Part shown: in pieces, positions 1 to 10,463 of the stretch | Position numbering within the stretch: position 1 is the stretch's first letter | How the letters are laid out: each line of letters starts with the position of its first letter | NCBI GenBank assembly: GCA_028023455.1 | Contig: JAQFVV010006208.1 | Location: 8,476,963 to 8,540,962, forward strand | Reading direction: 5' to 3' | Length of the DNA stretch: 64,000 bases | DNA from: Epiperipatus broadwayi | Lineage: Eukaryota; Onychophora; Udeonychophora; Euonychophora; Peripatidae | Notes under the pieces: generated by a model | The model's database searches: none | Told to the model about the DNA's origin: nothing | The model's input: only the letters and a program-made list of their open reading frames with translations | Position numbers and translations under genes: made by a program

Positions 1-660
1 GTATCCGACTTTTTTATTTCTAAACTCCTAATGATAATGCAGAGTTATAATTTCTATCTTTGTATCTAAGGGGAAGGAGAAAAAGTTAGATTTTTTTCTG
101 TTAGAATACATTCATTAGCATTGGCTGACCCAGGGGTGCTACAAGATTGCCTTGGTAATCAGTTACTATTTATTTGCTAGGCTGCAGCTGAAATTTATCA
201 TTCTTATTAATGATAGACCATATTTTGTTTGGCCCTATAGACACTGCAGACTCTGTGACCAGCGTGTTATTAATAAAAGTTCTGGGTTTGAGAACAGAGT
301 CACTGTTTTTTACATTGTTTATGTAGGCAATTTGTTTTTTTGACTGGACACCTGCCTTTTGTTGTATCTGTTGGTAAATAGAACAATTTATTAGGATGTG
401 AATGGTTCACTTACTTAGGTTTTACAGTGTAAAGTGAACCAACTTACAACAATAAATTTAAACAGGTCTACCCAGCAGTAATTAATAATCCTAAAATAAT
501 GCATACAACTAAAAGTGCAAAAAAGAAGATAGGTATTCATGTCCTTTGCCAGATATTTAAGGGAACCACAAAATGGGTTCCAGCAGTTGTGATCAAAGTT
601 AAAAGATACAAAAATGGTGGTAAAACTGCTGATGGATAACATCATCTTCACAAAAACCAA
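1..660. other. AT-rich DNA, nothing recognised
   Basis: No repeat family, RNA gene or coding signature found elsewhere in the window is seen here. Short open frames occur on both strands but none resembles a known protein. Confidence 0.5.
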
Positions 661-664
661 CTTA

Positions 665-930
665 GGCTAAACTACACATCATCAGCCAGTTGTAATGAAC
701 CTTCAGTTTCAAGATCAGCCATTAGCAAAGCCTCATCAGATGACAAAAAGTGACAAACCAACAGAGTGATGTGTCATCAATTAGCTGAGTGAATCTACAA
801 TTCCAAGACCAGCCAATAGCAAAACCTCATCAGATGACAGAGTTGCAAGCCAACAGTAATGAGTTATCAGTCATCTGTGATGAACCTATTGTTCCAAGAT
901 CTACAGATGATGACCCTAGATCTGCTGAGA
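665..930. repeat. degenerate tandem repeat, about 100-bp units
   Basis: Roughly three imperfect head-to-tail units share blocks such as 'caagatcagccattagcaaa' and 'cctcatcagatgaca', diverging with distance. Read on the plus strand it has a weak serine-rich coding look (Glu-Pro-Ser-Val repeats) broken by stops. It could be the relic of a repetitive coding exon or of a transposon; the family is not recognised. Confidence 0.5.
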
Positions 931-1176
931 ATATTTACTAGCCAGAAGAAACTGCAAAGTGAAGAGGATATCTTCCAATGCACATGCAGTGATGGCTAAT
1001 TTTAGCTAGGAGGAGTCAATGCCATATTTCACCTTGCTTTCAAATATTGGACTAGTCCAGATTTTTTTTTATTGAGATCAAGTTGAGCATTCAATGCCAC
1101 TAACCAATGCATATGTAAAGAGAAAACACATAGTCAATGGCAAGAACAGGTAACTTCAGAAGATTGAAATGATTGT

Positions 1177-1262
1177 ATATAATAATTAATTACCATTATA
1201 TTTTATTATTTTTATTGTTATTACAATAGTTTTTTAATCAACAAACATTTTATTTGTATTAC
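1177..1262 (+). repeat. Penelope-like element 3' tail fragment
   Basis: Near copy of the tail that follows the Penelope relic at about 4630-4710 and 4785-4810, and of 56880-56960. The shared hallmark is an AT-rich run ending in 'attttatttgtattac'. It carries no coding sequence. Confidence 0.65.
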
Positions 1263-1689
1263 TTTTTTTTAATATAATAGATTTAAGTGATATTAAGAAA
1301 CATGGATCATTAAGAGGTGGCAGAAACAATTTCAAAAAGTTATTAAGCTTGAATGCAAACTTGGGCTGCAACGTTTATCATACATTCCTGAATTGTTGCA
1401 ACGTAAAATTGAACAGTTGTATAAATTTAGTACCAAAAGGTATGGACAAATTAAAATCAATAATTTTAAAGAATACTATATATATGTGTGTGTGTGTGCT
1501 GTATGCACAGATAATGAAGTTAGTTTATATCAAAAGCAAATGTAAAATGCTATATTAGCTGAGCACTCTCTAGAGACTTCTTGCTCTCATATTCATAGTT
1601 ACTATTTTGTTAAAAACTGCATTGTTAGAAAGAAAATTTATGCAAAATAATGCAAATTAGTTACAACTGCCATTTTCAGAACAGGGCAA

Positions 1690-2300
1690 AGAGGCTTTTC
1701 TCCGATTAATGGACCTAGGATTGCTTGCTATGTTTAATGCCTCTCTGATCTTCCATTTAGCATCATGTCTTCTGAGCAAACGATGTTATCAGACATGGAT
1801 TCAAATCTATGTCCTGTTGTTTTTTTCACGCTCAAAAAAGATGGAATTGCCTTCCTGTTTGGTTTTAGTTTTATTGTAAATGTATTTATGCTGAGCCACT
1901 GTCTTGGCAATACTGGTCCTGGTCTCCCCATAATATGCAGCCTGGCAATTAGCTTGTGGGTAGGCCATCTTATACATGACCTGAGGGGTGAGTTCAGGAA
2001 TGATTCTGTCCTTGGAATTATTGATGTCTGTTTGCATTGGGAGATGATCGATAGGTGAGCTAGTTTATTATTGAGACATTTGGCTAGGAGTTGAATGTAT
2101 GGTATAAGAATTCTTGGCTTGTCCTTGGGATGGTTGTGGTTGATTTTGTGATAAAATTTATTTGCTTTTCTACTGATCGAAAATTGTGAGTAACCTATTT
2201 TAGTTAGATCAGCCATGTATTAGGTAAGATTGTGCCTTTTGTCTGCTTCATGCTTACATAGCTCATGATTTCTGAGCAATGAGGATAAACCTGTTAGTTC
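1690..2300 (-). pseudogene. Penelope-like element, C-terminal linker and GIY-YIG endonuclease relic
   Basis: On the minus strand the first part encodes a linker with 'KPRILIPYIQLLAKCL', the type of segment that sits between reverse transcriptase and endonuclease in Penelope-like elements. After a frameshift near 2040 comes 'VMYKMAYPQANCQAAYYGET' followed by 'SIAKTVAQHK', the core of a GIY-YIG nuclease (the YIG glycine is kept as YYGET). A second frame change leads to 'IREALNIASNPRSINR', the family's usual C-terminal block. GIY-YIG nicks target DNA during retrotransposition. The reverse transcriptase half is missing upstream. At least two frameshifts make it dead. It lies tail-to-tail with the plus-strand Penelope relic that starts just beyond it. 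Confidence 0.75.
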
Positions 2301-2339
2301 ATGGCAGTAGGGATGTAGTTAAGATTTCTGATATTCAGA

Positions 2340-4560
2340 AATATTTGAAAGCAATTGAACATTTAATAATTTTAAATGAATGGCATGCTTGAGATGAATA
2401 TAAAATTATTTGTGAAAATGGGTTTAAATTATTTGAACTTAAATTACATTATAAATTTGAGAAGAAAATTGATTTTTTATTTAATAAGCAGTATCAACAA
2501 ACTTATAATGGTATGAATTTTCTCAATTTGTCAGATAAAAATCTACATTTGATTCAAAAATATGTTTTAATTTAGTCAAGGAAATAAATATATCAGTGAT
2601 ACTTGGTATGATTATAATTTGTAATTGCAGCTGTTCAAAATTCATTTGAAATAATTCCTGGTGACAGTCATACTGCTTGCTGGTGGAATTACCAAAAAAA
2701 ATAATTGTCATAAATTTAATGTGATTTCATACGAAAATTCATGAAACTGGCCATTTTGGAATTTAAACAGAAACTAAAAAAATGATAATATGATTTGTTT
2801 GAAAGAAGATAAAGGCCTGAAAATGTGTTTAATGATGAAATGTCAGTATATTGAGAAAGTTAAAGCACAAATGAATAAACTTGGTTTCTTTTTGATTGAA
2901 GAATATAATATGGATGGTTAGAGAATAAAGGTTATTAACAATATTTTAAAAAAAGCTAAGAATAAAGTCTTAAGTAACAATATCTACAATAAGATATATC
3001 TTTCTTATGCTATATGTCCTCATATTTTTACAAATATAAAGTTACATAAAGAAGGTAATCCTTTGTGAATTATGATTGATTTTGGTAGCTCATTTATATA
3101 TCAAACTTGTAAATATATTGATAAGCTGTTACAAAAGTTTTTAGGATTTGGGGAAAATACTATTGTTTCATCTTTTGATTTTGTAGATAGAATTAAAAAT
3201 ATAGTGATTAATAAGAATGATATTATTGCTTTATTAGATGTGACAGAAATATATGGTTCTATATGATAGAGTGGATTTCATAAAAATAATTGAACATACA
3301 TTAAAATGTAAATGTGTTTGTAAATATGTAATAAAATTTGTTATTGATTTTTAAATTTTTTTTGATAATAACATTGTTGCTTCTTTTGAAAGTGGATATT
3401 ATAAAATGTCTAAAGGTTGGCCTATGGGTCTGCCTGTTGTTGTACAAGTTTGCAATTTTGTTTTGTCTACATATGAGAGTAGTATCTTAGATATTTGTGC
3501 TTTTGAAGATATTAAAATTTACAAAAGATATGTGGATGATGTTTTTATTTGTAAAAATACCAATACTATAAATTTACTTGTAGAGGAGTTAAATAATTTG
3601 AACGGCTTGAAATGAACTATTCAAAAGGAACAGGACAAAAGTATTAAGTATTTGGATTTAATTAATTCATGAGATAATAGTATATTAAATTATAAATTAA
3701 TAATAGAACCATTGCAAAAAAGGGGATGTATAAATTGTAAATCAAAACTACCAATTATGTATAAGATGGCAAGTTTTAGATCTTTTTTATTTCGTAATGA
3801 AAAATAATCACATGATCACTATTTCTTATGCTTGCTCATAACTGTTTTGGCTTGCCCTGAGTGGCACTACTGTATGGGAAGTTTTGCCTGTTTAATAAAA
3901 AGTAATGTTCTTACCAGTGTGATAAATTAAAAACATCAAGATATTTGCCAAGGAATTGGTTGACGTTGATTATAAAAATGAACAAATTAACAACAGTTTA
4001 TATCAATTTAAAAAGATATATAATGATTTAAAGGAGTTGAAGATTGATAATAAAAATGGATATCTATTCCATATATTTCAAATGCTCAGGTGAAAAATTT
4101 GAAGGATATATATAAGAATGTGTTTAATGTTTTATTTTATGTTACAAATAATGTTAATAAATTAGTGAATAATTCTAAAAATGCCATACCTGTCAAACAG
4201 AAAAGTAATGTTGTGTATCAAATTTTTTGTGGGGTGTCTGCTACCATACATAAATGAATTGAGATTCAGTATTGAAAAAAGATTAAAGAAGCATGAATTG
4301 TTATACAAATGTGTAAAAAGTAAAAATAACAATGATTTAATGACTGCCTCAGTTTTTTTGGATCTTGAAAAGACATATAAATATAAATTGAAGTTTGATA
4401 TAGAAAGTGCTAAGATTCTTAATTACGAGAGAAACCATAATAAAAGAAAAATTAAGGAAATAATTTTAATAAATAGAAATAAAATGAATATAGTTAATAG
4501 ATACACTGCTAATGTTGAAATTCGGGATTTATGAGGTTTGAATTGATGACATTTGCTTCC
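2340..4560 (+). pseudogene. Penelope-like element reverse transcriptase and GIY-YIG relic
   Basis: Successive plus-strand frames give Penelope-type landmarks in order: a 'KLHKEGNPL' block (about 3040), 'IIALLDVTEIYGSI' (about 3220, the first catalytic aspartate region), a G-W-P-M-G-L-P block (3415), and 'IYKRYVDDVFICKN' (3517-3558), the YVDD catalytic motif typical of Penelope. 'IKYLDLIN' follows as the FLD-like motif. From 4190 a decayed GIY-YIG region (VVYQIF, then YINE in place of YIGE, then KRLKKHE) runs into 'KILNYERNHNKRKIKE', the conserved C-terminal helix. Many stops and frameshifts are present, and a 90-bp repeat-A fragment interrupts it at 3807-3897. The 5' part is undefined. The family makes DNA copies by target-primed reverse transcription. 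Confidence 0.82.
3807..3897 (+). repeat. repeat A, ends-only fragment
   Basis: The left and right terminal segments of repeat A ('cacatgatcac...cataactgtt' and 'agtggcactactgtatgg') are fused here without the ribozyme or middle. It interrupts the Penelope relic, so it arrived, or was deleted down to its ends, after that element inserted. Confidence 0.7.
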
Positions 4561-4822
4561 ATTACGTTTTTTTAATATAACAGCAGTTGAGGAGGGTTAA
4601 GGAATTAGTCAAAATTACTTCTACAGATTGAAAAGACTATATATAATAATTAATTACCATTATATTTATTATTTTTATTGTTATGACAATAATATTTTTT
4701 AATAATGATATTTTATTTGTAGGCAGCGTACCAATAGCTCTAACAAGCTTTTATTGATAAGTTACGCAATATATTACTTGCTTTATTGATTATTACATTT
4801 TATTTGTATTACACACATATTT
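4561..4822 (+). repeat. Penelope-like 3' untranslated tail with a 77-bp interruption
   Basis: The non-coding tail after the GIY-YIG block recurs at 32330-32425, in inverted form at 31900-32040, and in part at 1177, 46530 and 56880. A segment of about 77 bp at 4713-4790 interrupts it, and flanking 'attttatttgta' is repeated on both sides, as an insertion with duplication would leave. Confidence 0.6.
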
Positions 4823-4963
4823 AAATACAAGTATATTGTATTGTCTACTGAAATTAATATAATTTAGAAGAGATTTGAACTCAGATATTCAAGCTCCTTT
4901 TAGGCATCCATTCCATCTTATACATCTGATATACATAACCACATACATGTGGAAAAGATAAAT

Positions 4964-5021
4964 GATCTCCAATATACATATTTCATACTGAAGCAGCACT
5001 CAACAGTGGGTCCAGATCATC
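4964..5021 (-). ncRNA. hammerhead ribozyme relic, repeat B left arm
   Basis: Read on the minus strand, the stem II sequence, the GAAA and the following AU-rich stem III are kept. The core CUGAUGA has become CUGUUGA (the invariant A6 changed), which should abolish cleavage. The stem I strands are still recognisable (GAUGAUC with GAUC). Confidence 0.6.
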
Positions 5022-5496
5022 ATCTCCCACACCTATATATAATCAAGTGCTTAGTTTATATTACAATAGCGCATCTTCATACTTTAATAAACAAGCTTCA
5101 ATTTTCTCCATCCTCCAACTCTTCAGTCATCCATATCCATTGAAAATCTGATGATGGAATTCTCAAAGCCCTTGTTGGCACCAAAGTGTTGTCATCATAC
5201 CCATGTTAACTTCAAGTCACTCTGACACCTCACATATAGGACCTTAATATGTCCATTTAAATATATACTAAAATTCTATATGTGGGGGGTCAGAGTGACT
5301 TAACGGCAATATGAATATGATGGTAATATTGGCGCCAACAAGAGCTTTGAACATTCTATCATCAGCTTTTCGATGATATGCATGGCTGAAGTGTTGGAAG
5401 GTGAAGAAGATTGAAGCCTGTACATTAAGTATGAAGATTTGCTATCTGCATATAAACTGAGCATTGATTATATATATATATATATGTGTGGGGGAT

Positions 5497-5556
5497 GATA
5501 TCTGGACCAACTGATGAATGTTGGTTCAGCATGAAATATGTATACTGAAGAGCATT
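5497..5556 (+). ncRNA. type I hammerhead ribozyme, repeat B right arm
   Basis: Core CUGAUGA at 5511-5517 and GAAA at 5533-5536 are intact. Stem II (AUGUUG/CAGCAU with a short GUU loop) pairs, with one G-U. Stem III is AUA/UAU with a CG-like tip, followed by A as cleavage-site nucleotide. Stem I is weakened because the 3' strand (CUGAAG) no longer matches ACCAA fully. The fold is probable but activity is doubtful. Confidence 0.65.
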
Positions 5557-5741
5557 TACCTTTTTTTATATATATGTGGTCATGTGTGTTGGTTGTACAA
5601 GATGGAGTAGATAGCTGTAGGGAGCTTGAAAATCTGAGTTCAAATCCCTTCTAATACATATATATTTAAAGCCTTCATGGTTATATGATGTAAATAAAGT
5701 ATTTCTTGGGTTCAAACATGTATTATTTTGTATTAATTTTG

Positions 5742-6400
5742 ATGAAATAGCATCCACCATTGTCCAGATCAAATTTTTGAAGAAAAGCTGTTAGATCTGA
5801 AGTAGTAATAAGATTGAGTATTCAGAATAAGTGGATTAACAAAAAACGTTTGTTTTCTTTAGTTTCACCATTAATTGATTTGAAGTTTATATTTAAAAGA
5901 TATAAAAAAACAACTGGTTGTGAAAATCATTTATTTTATCTCTTTCTTCTAATATAAACTTAATATCAATTAATGGTGAAACTGAAGAAAATAAACAGTT
6001 TATATATATATATCAAAGCATTGACCGGGAAGCGAACCCAGGCTGGCTGCTTGGAAGGCAGCTATGCTAATCGCTAGGCCACCAACGCTTGACGAAAATA
6101 AACAGTTTGTTAATCCACATACTCTGAATATTCAACTTCTTCACACTTAATCTTATTCTTTACTTCACACTCAATCTCATTATTACTTGAGATCTAATGG
6201 TATTTCTTTAAAAACTTGGCCTTGACGATGGAAGATGTTATTTCATTGAAAATAAATATTTTGTTAATCTACATATTCTGAATTTTCGACTATTTCATGC
6301 TCAGCCTCATCCTTTATGTCACATTTAATCTTTCTACTACTTGAGATCTGATGCTTTTTCTTTAAAAACTTGATCTTGACACTGGTGGATATTATTTTGT
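5742..6400. repeat. foldback repeat with a third, direct arm; SINE nested
   Basis: Left arm 5742-5895 and right arm 5955-6001 plus 6109-6230 are reverse complements over more than 100 bp (shared 'agtttcaccattaattgat' and 'gtggattaacaaa'), with about 60 bp between. A diverged direct repeat of the right arm follows at 6235-6400 ('ttgttaatctacatattctgaa'). A Gly-SINE interrupts the right arm with its own duplication. The family is not recognised and no coding capacity is seen. Confidence 0.7.
6002..6093 (-). mobile_element. tRNA-Gly-derived SINE
   Basis: The minus strand shows a near-complete tRNA-Gly cloverleaf: A box (GTGGCCTAGCG-like), anticodon loop CTTCCAA (UCC anticodon), and B box region GGGTTCGCTTCCCGG. 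It ends in a (TA)n tract instead of poly(A). A 15-bp target-site duplication, 'gaaaataaacagttt', lies at 5987-6001 and 6094-6108. The copy splits the right arm of the surrounding foldback. Confidence 0.88.
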
Positions 6401-6410
6401 CAAAACATTG

Positions 6411-6519
6411 TCAAGCGTTGGTGGTCAAGAGGTCAGCACAGTTGCCTTAAAAGCAGTTGTCCCTGGTTAGCGGGTTCGCTTCCCGGCCAATGCTATGACA
6501 CATGAGGAAAAACAAACAA
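6411..6519 (+). mobile_element. tRNA-Gly-derived SINE, variant
   Basis: Starts 'tcaagcgttggtgg', keeps 'gggttcgcttcccgg' and ends 'gctatgacacatgagg' then an A-rich tail. The anticodon loop has changed (CTTAAAA), and about 10 extra bases sit in the variable region, as in the long-arm subfamily at 13928 and 42631. Confidence 0.8.
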
Positions 6520-6639
6520 ACATTGGGAATGAATACAAAATATTATACAGTTTAACCCCAAAATACTTTTTTATATATATAAATTAAAATTAAACTTTTC
6601 AAATAAGAGAGCATGATATGTTATGAAACTTGGGAATTT

Positions 6640-7342
6640 CAACTTAATGTTATAAATTGAAATAAATCGAGATACTTCTAAATCTCTAACACTCATTACA
6701 ACACATAACTGACAGCCAATCAGATGTCAAGGACAGCTGTCTAAAATGACATCCAAACCTAAACACACAACAAAGACACCCTTCTCTCAACTTTTCTGTC
6801 TATATATCTAAGCCAGTCATAAGCATTTAGATTTGAAAGCTTGAAGCTTTAAATATCTTCACAATTAACTCACTGACTCTAAATCATAAACGTACAATGC
6901 GAAATCCTATGATTTACTATGAAGTAGTTTTTAGAATACATAACAAGCAGTAAAGTATGTAAATAATATTTTAATTTCCGAAGCGCCAATAGTTGAAAAT
7001 TGAAATAAATCGAGATACTGCTAAATATCTAGCACTCATTACAACACATAACTGACAGCCAATCAGATGTCAAGGACAGCTGTCTAAAATGACATCCAAA
7101 CCTAAACACACAACAAAGATTTTACAAGAAAAGGGCAGCCACCCTTCTCTCAACTTTTCTTTCTATATATCTAAGCCAGTCATAAGCATTTAGGTTTGAA
7201 AGCTTGAAGCTTTAAATATCTTCACAATTAACTCACTACCTTGACATCTAATTGGCTGTCAGTTATGTGTTGTAACAAGCACTAGAGATTTAGCAATGTC
7301 TCGATTTATTTCCATTTTCGACTATCGGTGCTTCGCAAATTA
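6640..7342. repeat. MITE-like element with long terminal inverted repeats, partly duplicated
   Basis: A complete unit at about 6972-7340 has inverted ends of about 105 bp: 'gaaataaatcgagatact' and 'acataactgacagccaat' on the left recur as reverse complements at 7240-7330. A first partial direct copy (6640-6890) shares the internal 'taagccagtcataagcattt' but lacks the right end. Outermost bases are 'attttaattt', so a short AT-rich target site is likely. No transposase. Confidence 0.72.
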
Positions 7343-7662
7343 AAATGTTATAAATTGCAATTCTTAGTAAAACATCCTTTATGTGATATTTTTTTAAAAC
7401 TTTAAATTTTAAAAAAAAAATTATATTATTAATCAAGCATTTATTTACAAAATAAAGTTAAATGTTAACAGATATATTTCCATGGTGATAAGGTCAGTTG
7501 AGATAGTAATGTAATAATGAAGATATAAAAACATATATAGTAGTAACAATATATCCCAATTTAATAACAACTTTGCTGTGTGATCTGAAGTCTCTGTATT
7601 ACTCTTCTGATTTCTCACATCCTGTAAATAAGAAATAATAATGGAGATTAAAAACAAAATAC

Positions 7663-7920
7663 TTAGGTGAGAGAACAAACAGGTGTTATTGACATCATTA
7701 AGAGACTAAAGTGTTGGGCTGGACATAGTTGAAATCTTAAGCTGGATTTCAAGAGATTGTAAAATTATCTAGAAAGAGACCACAAGTAAGATGGATGGAT
7801 GAAATAAAAAAGTATACTGGAGTGGTGTGGAGTAGAGAGACTAGAGATCGAATGAGATGGATTGAACTTAGAGAGACCTTCTGCCTGCAGTGGATTGGTA
7901 ATGGCTGAATATGATGATGA
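7663..7920 (+). pseudogene. RTE-type LINE, 3'-terminal fragment
   Basis: Decayed copy of the C-terminal end of an RTE-clade reverse transcriptase: the 'WAGH' block, 'RPRWMDEIKK'-like block and final 'LQWIGNG' are recognisable across frames. It ends in a GAT-rich tail, as RTE elements do. Sister fragments: 9575-9760, 9765-9965, 17861-18358, 32440-32530, 43040-43430 and 63000-63310. Confidence 0.72.
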
Positions 7921-8196
7921 GTAAAAAATTCTTAAAGAATATTGATTATTTTTATAATTATTACTAATTATTCAAATTTAATTAAAAATACTATAAAGTC
8001 AACACATCTTGCTAGAAGAAAAAAATTGCTTTAAACTTAAACTCAGAAGATGCAGAAAGAAAGAGACAAAAAAAGTAGAATAAATCTTTAAACACAATAT
8101 CTTCATGTTTTATTACCAATATTATAATGGGAATAATTATTTATTCCTCTCCGGCTCTGTCAGCTATTATAATTTTGAGTAATCCATTAATGATTT

Positions 8197-8798
8197 TAAA
8201 ATAGGCAAAACCCTCCATACAGCAGTGCCACTCAGTGCAAGCCAGAGCAATCAATGAATGCCAGAAGACCTGTGCATAAAATCCCTATCCAGTGCCTACT
8301 CATCCAAGATCCCCAGACTAGTTTCTGGCCTTCGTCAGTGAGGAGCCTTGGATCTGAGAGCACTGCACCCAGTAGAATAGTGGTGGCAATGGTTATTAAA
8401 GAACCAAAGACATCAAAATGTATGGGTATTGAACTGAGTTCAGACCTATATGACTATATAATCTAATGAGTTTGGATTGAAAATATTGTGTTTTCAATTT
8501 TGTTTTCATAGTTTTGTAGCTAAGTAGAGATAAAAGCTGGTTGCCTAATGGTTGCATTAGATCTTAAGATCTAGGTGCAGTGCTCTCAGATTCAAGGCTC
8601 CTCACTGACGAAGACCACAAGCCAGAAACTAGTCTGGGGATGTGGGGTGAGTAGGCATCGGATAGGGATTTTATGCACAGGCCTTTTGGCATCCATTGAT
8701 TGCTTTGGCTTGCACTGGGTGGCACTGCTGTATGGAGGATTTTGCCTGTTTTAATAACAGTTATGAGAAAGCATAAGAAATGGTGATCATGTGATGTT
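8197..8798. repeat. repeat A foldback, full length
   Basis: Inverted arms at about 8197-8372 and 8572-8798 flank a 200-bp centre. Terminal motifs are 'aaacaggcaaaactctccat' inward of 'catgatcac' and the reverse at the right. The right arm contains a hammerhead; the left arm has the same region with a deletion of the stem II segment (minus strand, about 8300-8345). The centre is shared with the multimer at 20868-21056. Short open frames here are accidental. Confidence 0.75.
8588..8650 (+). ncRNA. hammerhead ribozyme, repeat A, weakened
   Basis: Core CUGACGA (8605-8611), GAAA (8625-8628), two-base-pair stem III closed by UA and C17 (AC-UA-GU-C) are intact. Inner stem I UCCUCA/UGGGGA pairs fully. 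Stem II has an A-C mismatch in its three base pairs, and outer stem I has lost its match. Possibly inactive. Confidence 0.6.
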
Positions 8799-9152
8799 CG
8801 GTGGTAATCCATTGATGCTAAGCAAAGATGCTAATTTGGGAAAATGGTTAGATTACTATCGGATAGAGATTTAGTAAACATTATATCTGACTTTCATTGA
8901 TTCTTCAGAATTACAACAGATACTAGAGCCAGAGATAGCGTTGTTATAAAACCAACAAAACACTGCTTGACCACAACTTACATAATACTTTTATGTAGCA
9001 ACCTATTTCTCTTATTCCAGTTCTATTACCAAATATAAATTTGAACAATCAATAGGTATCAGGTGACAATTTTATACCTTAATTTTAGGGAGAGCAAACT
9101 AGTTCTCGTCTAGAGGAAAGGTAATTTTCTCAGTGTGAAACTACTAAACCAT

Positions 9153-9466
9153 CATGTGATCACTATTTCCTATGCCTACACAAACTATTACAATAGTAAT
9201 AAATTCTTTACACAGTAGCGCCACTCAGTAGAAGCCTTAGCAATCAATGAATGCAAGAAGCTTTGGTATAAAATCCCTATCTAACCCATCCTCATCCAAT
9301 ATCTCAGATTAGTTTCTAGTTTATGCCTTTTATCAGTGAAGAGTCACAAGTAGAAACTAGTCTAGGAATATTGAATGAGTAGGCACCGGTTAGAGATTTT
9401 ACGCACAAATTTTCTTGTATTCATTAAATACTAAGGCTTTCACTAGGTGGCAGTACTGTATGGAGA
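9153..9466. repeat. repeat A foldback, degraded
   Basis: Left arm begins 'catgtgatcactatttccta' and the right arm ends near 'gtactgtatggagagtt', with a short centre. The hammerhead core is eroded (CAGUGAA in place of CUGANGA), though 'gaaactagtct' survives. Confidence 0.65.
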
Positions 9467-9574
9467 GTTGTAATTTTTTTAGTGATGGATTTACAAGTTA
9501 AAGTTTATGAAAAGTGGTTACATTGAATGAAAAGATCATTCTTTTAAAGACAAATTCTAAATCTGATAATTTCA

Positions 9575-9965
9575 TTTATTGACAAATACTGTTCATCATT
9601 AAAAAGAGCCAGAAAGAGACCACATGCGAGATGGATGGATGAAATAAGAAAGTGTGCAGGGATAATGTGGAGAAGAGAATCTAAAGATTGGAGAAGATGG
9701 ATTGAACTTGGAGAGACCTTCATCCTGCAGTGGATTGATCATGGTTGATGATAATTGTTTTAATATTTATTGAAAAATACTGTCCATCATTAAAAAGACC
9801 CAGAAAGAGACCACATGTGAGATGGATGGATGAAATAAAAAAGTGTGCAGGTATGATGTGAAGAAGAGAAGCTAAAGATCAGAGAAGATGGATTGAACTT
9901 GGAGAGACCTTCATCCTGCAGTGGATTGATAATGGTTGATGATGATTGTTTTAAATGATTTATTA
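9575..9965 (+). pseudogene. RTE-type LINE 3' end, tandemly duplicated
   Basis: Two direct copies of about 190 bp (9575-9760 and 9765-9965) each encode the terminal 'RPHVRWMDEI', 'RRWIELGETFILQWID' segment of the RTE reverse transcriptase and end in a GAT-rich tail. The duplication includes the same upstream junction, so it is a local tandem duplication and not two insertions. Confidence 0.75.
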
Positions 9966-10346
9966 ATAGGGATAATTTGAAGAAGTTTTCTTCTCTGGAG
10001 TTCAGAAATGTGTTCAATTTGGTTGATCCTACTGCTGAATTAGTTTTATGAATACTATATGCAGATACTTTATCTCAAATGCCCAGGCAGCCCCCTCTCC
10101 TCTTATTTGTCAAAATGAAATTAACTTATTTGATCATGAGCAAGTTGTTATATCACTGAATCAACTACTATAAATGCTGTGGGGAGTGGGGGTGGTATCA
10201 ATTAACAATTGTTCATCTGTCTGAAAGGTTATAATTAAAAAATATGTATTAAAATATTTAAATATTAGCTCTACTAACAAATACTGACTTTTATATTCAT
10301 ATACATACATATTCTTACAATATTATACTATAGTACCTCTATCCTT

Positions 10347-10451
10347 AAAACAGGCAAAGCTCTCCATACAGTAGTGCCACTCAGTGCAAGCCAGAGTAAT
10401 CAATGGATGCCAGAAGACTTGTGCATATAATTCCTATCTAGTGCATACTCA
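10347..10451 (-). repeat. repeat A arm fragment
   Basis: Contains the terminal 'aaacaggcaaagctctccat' and the 'gccagaagacttgtgcata' block in the orientation of the left arm, then abruptly joins the 48-bp array below. Confidence 0.65.
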
Positions 10452-10463
10452 TTAATAACAGTT

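Larger units (their letters stand above)
4823..5690. repeat. repeat B foldback with two hammerhead arms
   Basis: Left arm (about 4823-5232) and right arm (about 5284-5690) are diverged reverse complements around a centre of about 50 bp. Each arm carries one hammerhead copy, a '(g)aggggtcagagtgactt'-like block near the centre and an outer 'gagttcaaatccc' block that resembles a tRNA B box. Other copies are at 23785, 41505, 49965, 50435 and 54357. No protein is encoded. Interpretation as a Penelope-dependent or retrozyme-like non-autonomous element is inference. Confidence 0.75.

Noticed and set aside
8254-8466. 70-codon plus-strand frame
   Set aside because: Lies across the repeat A left arm and centre; other copies do not keep the frame.
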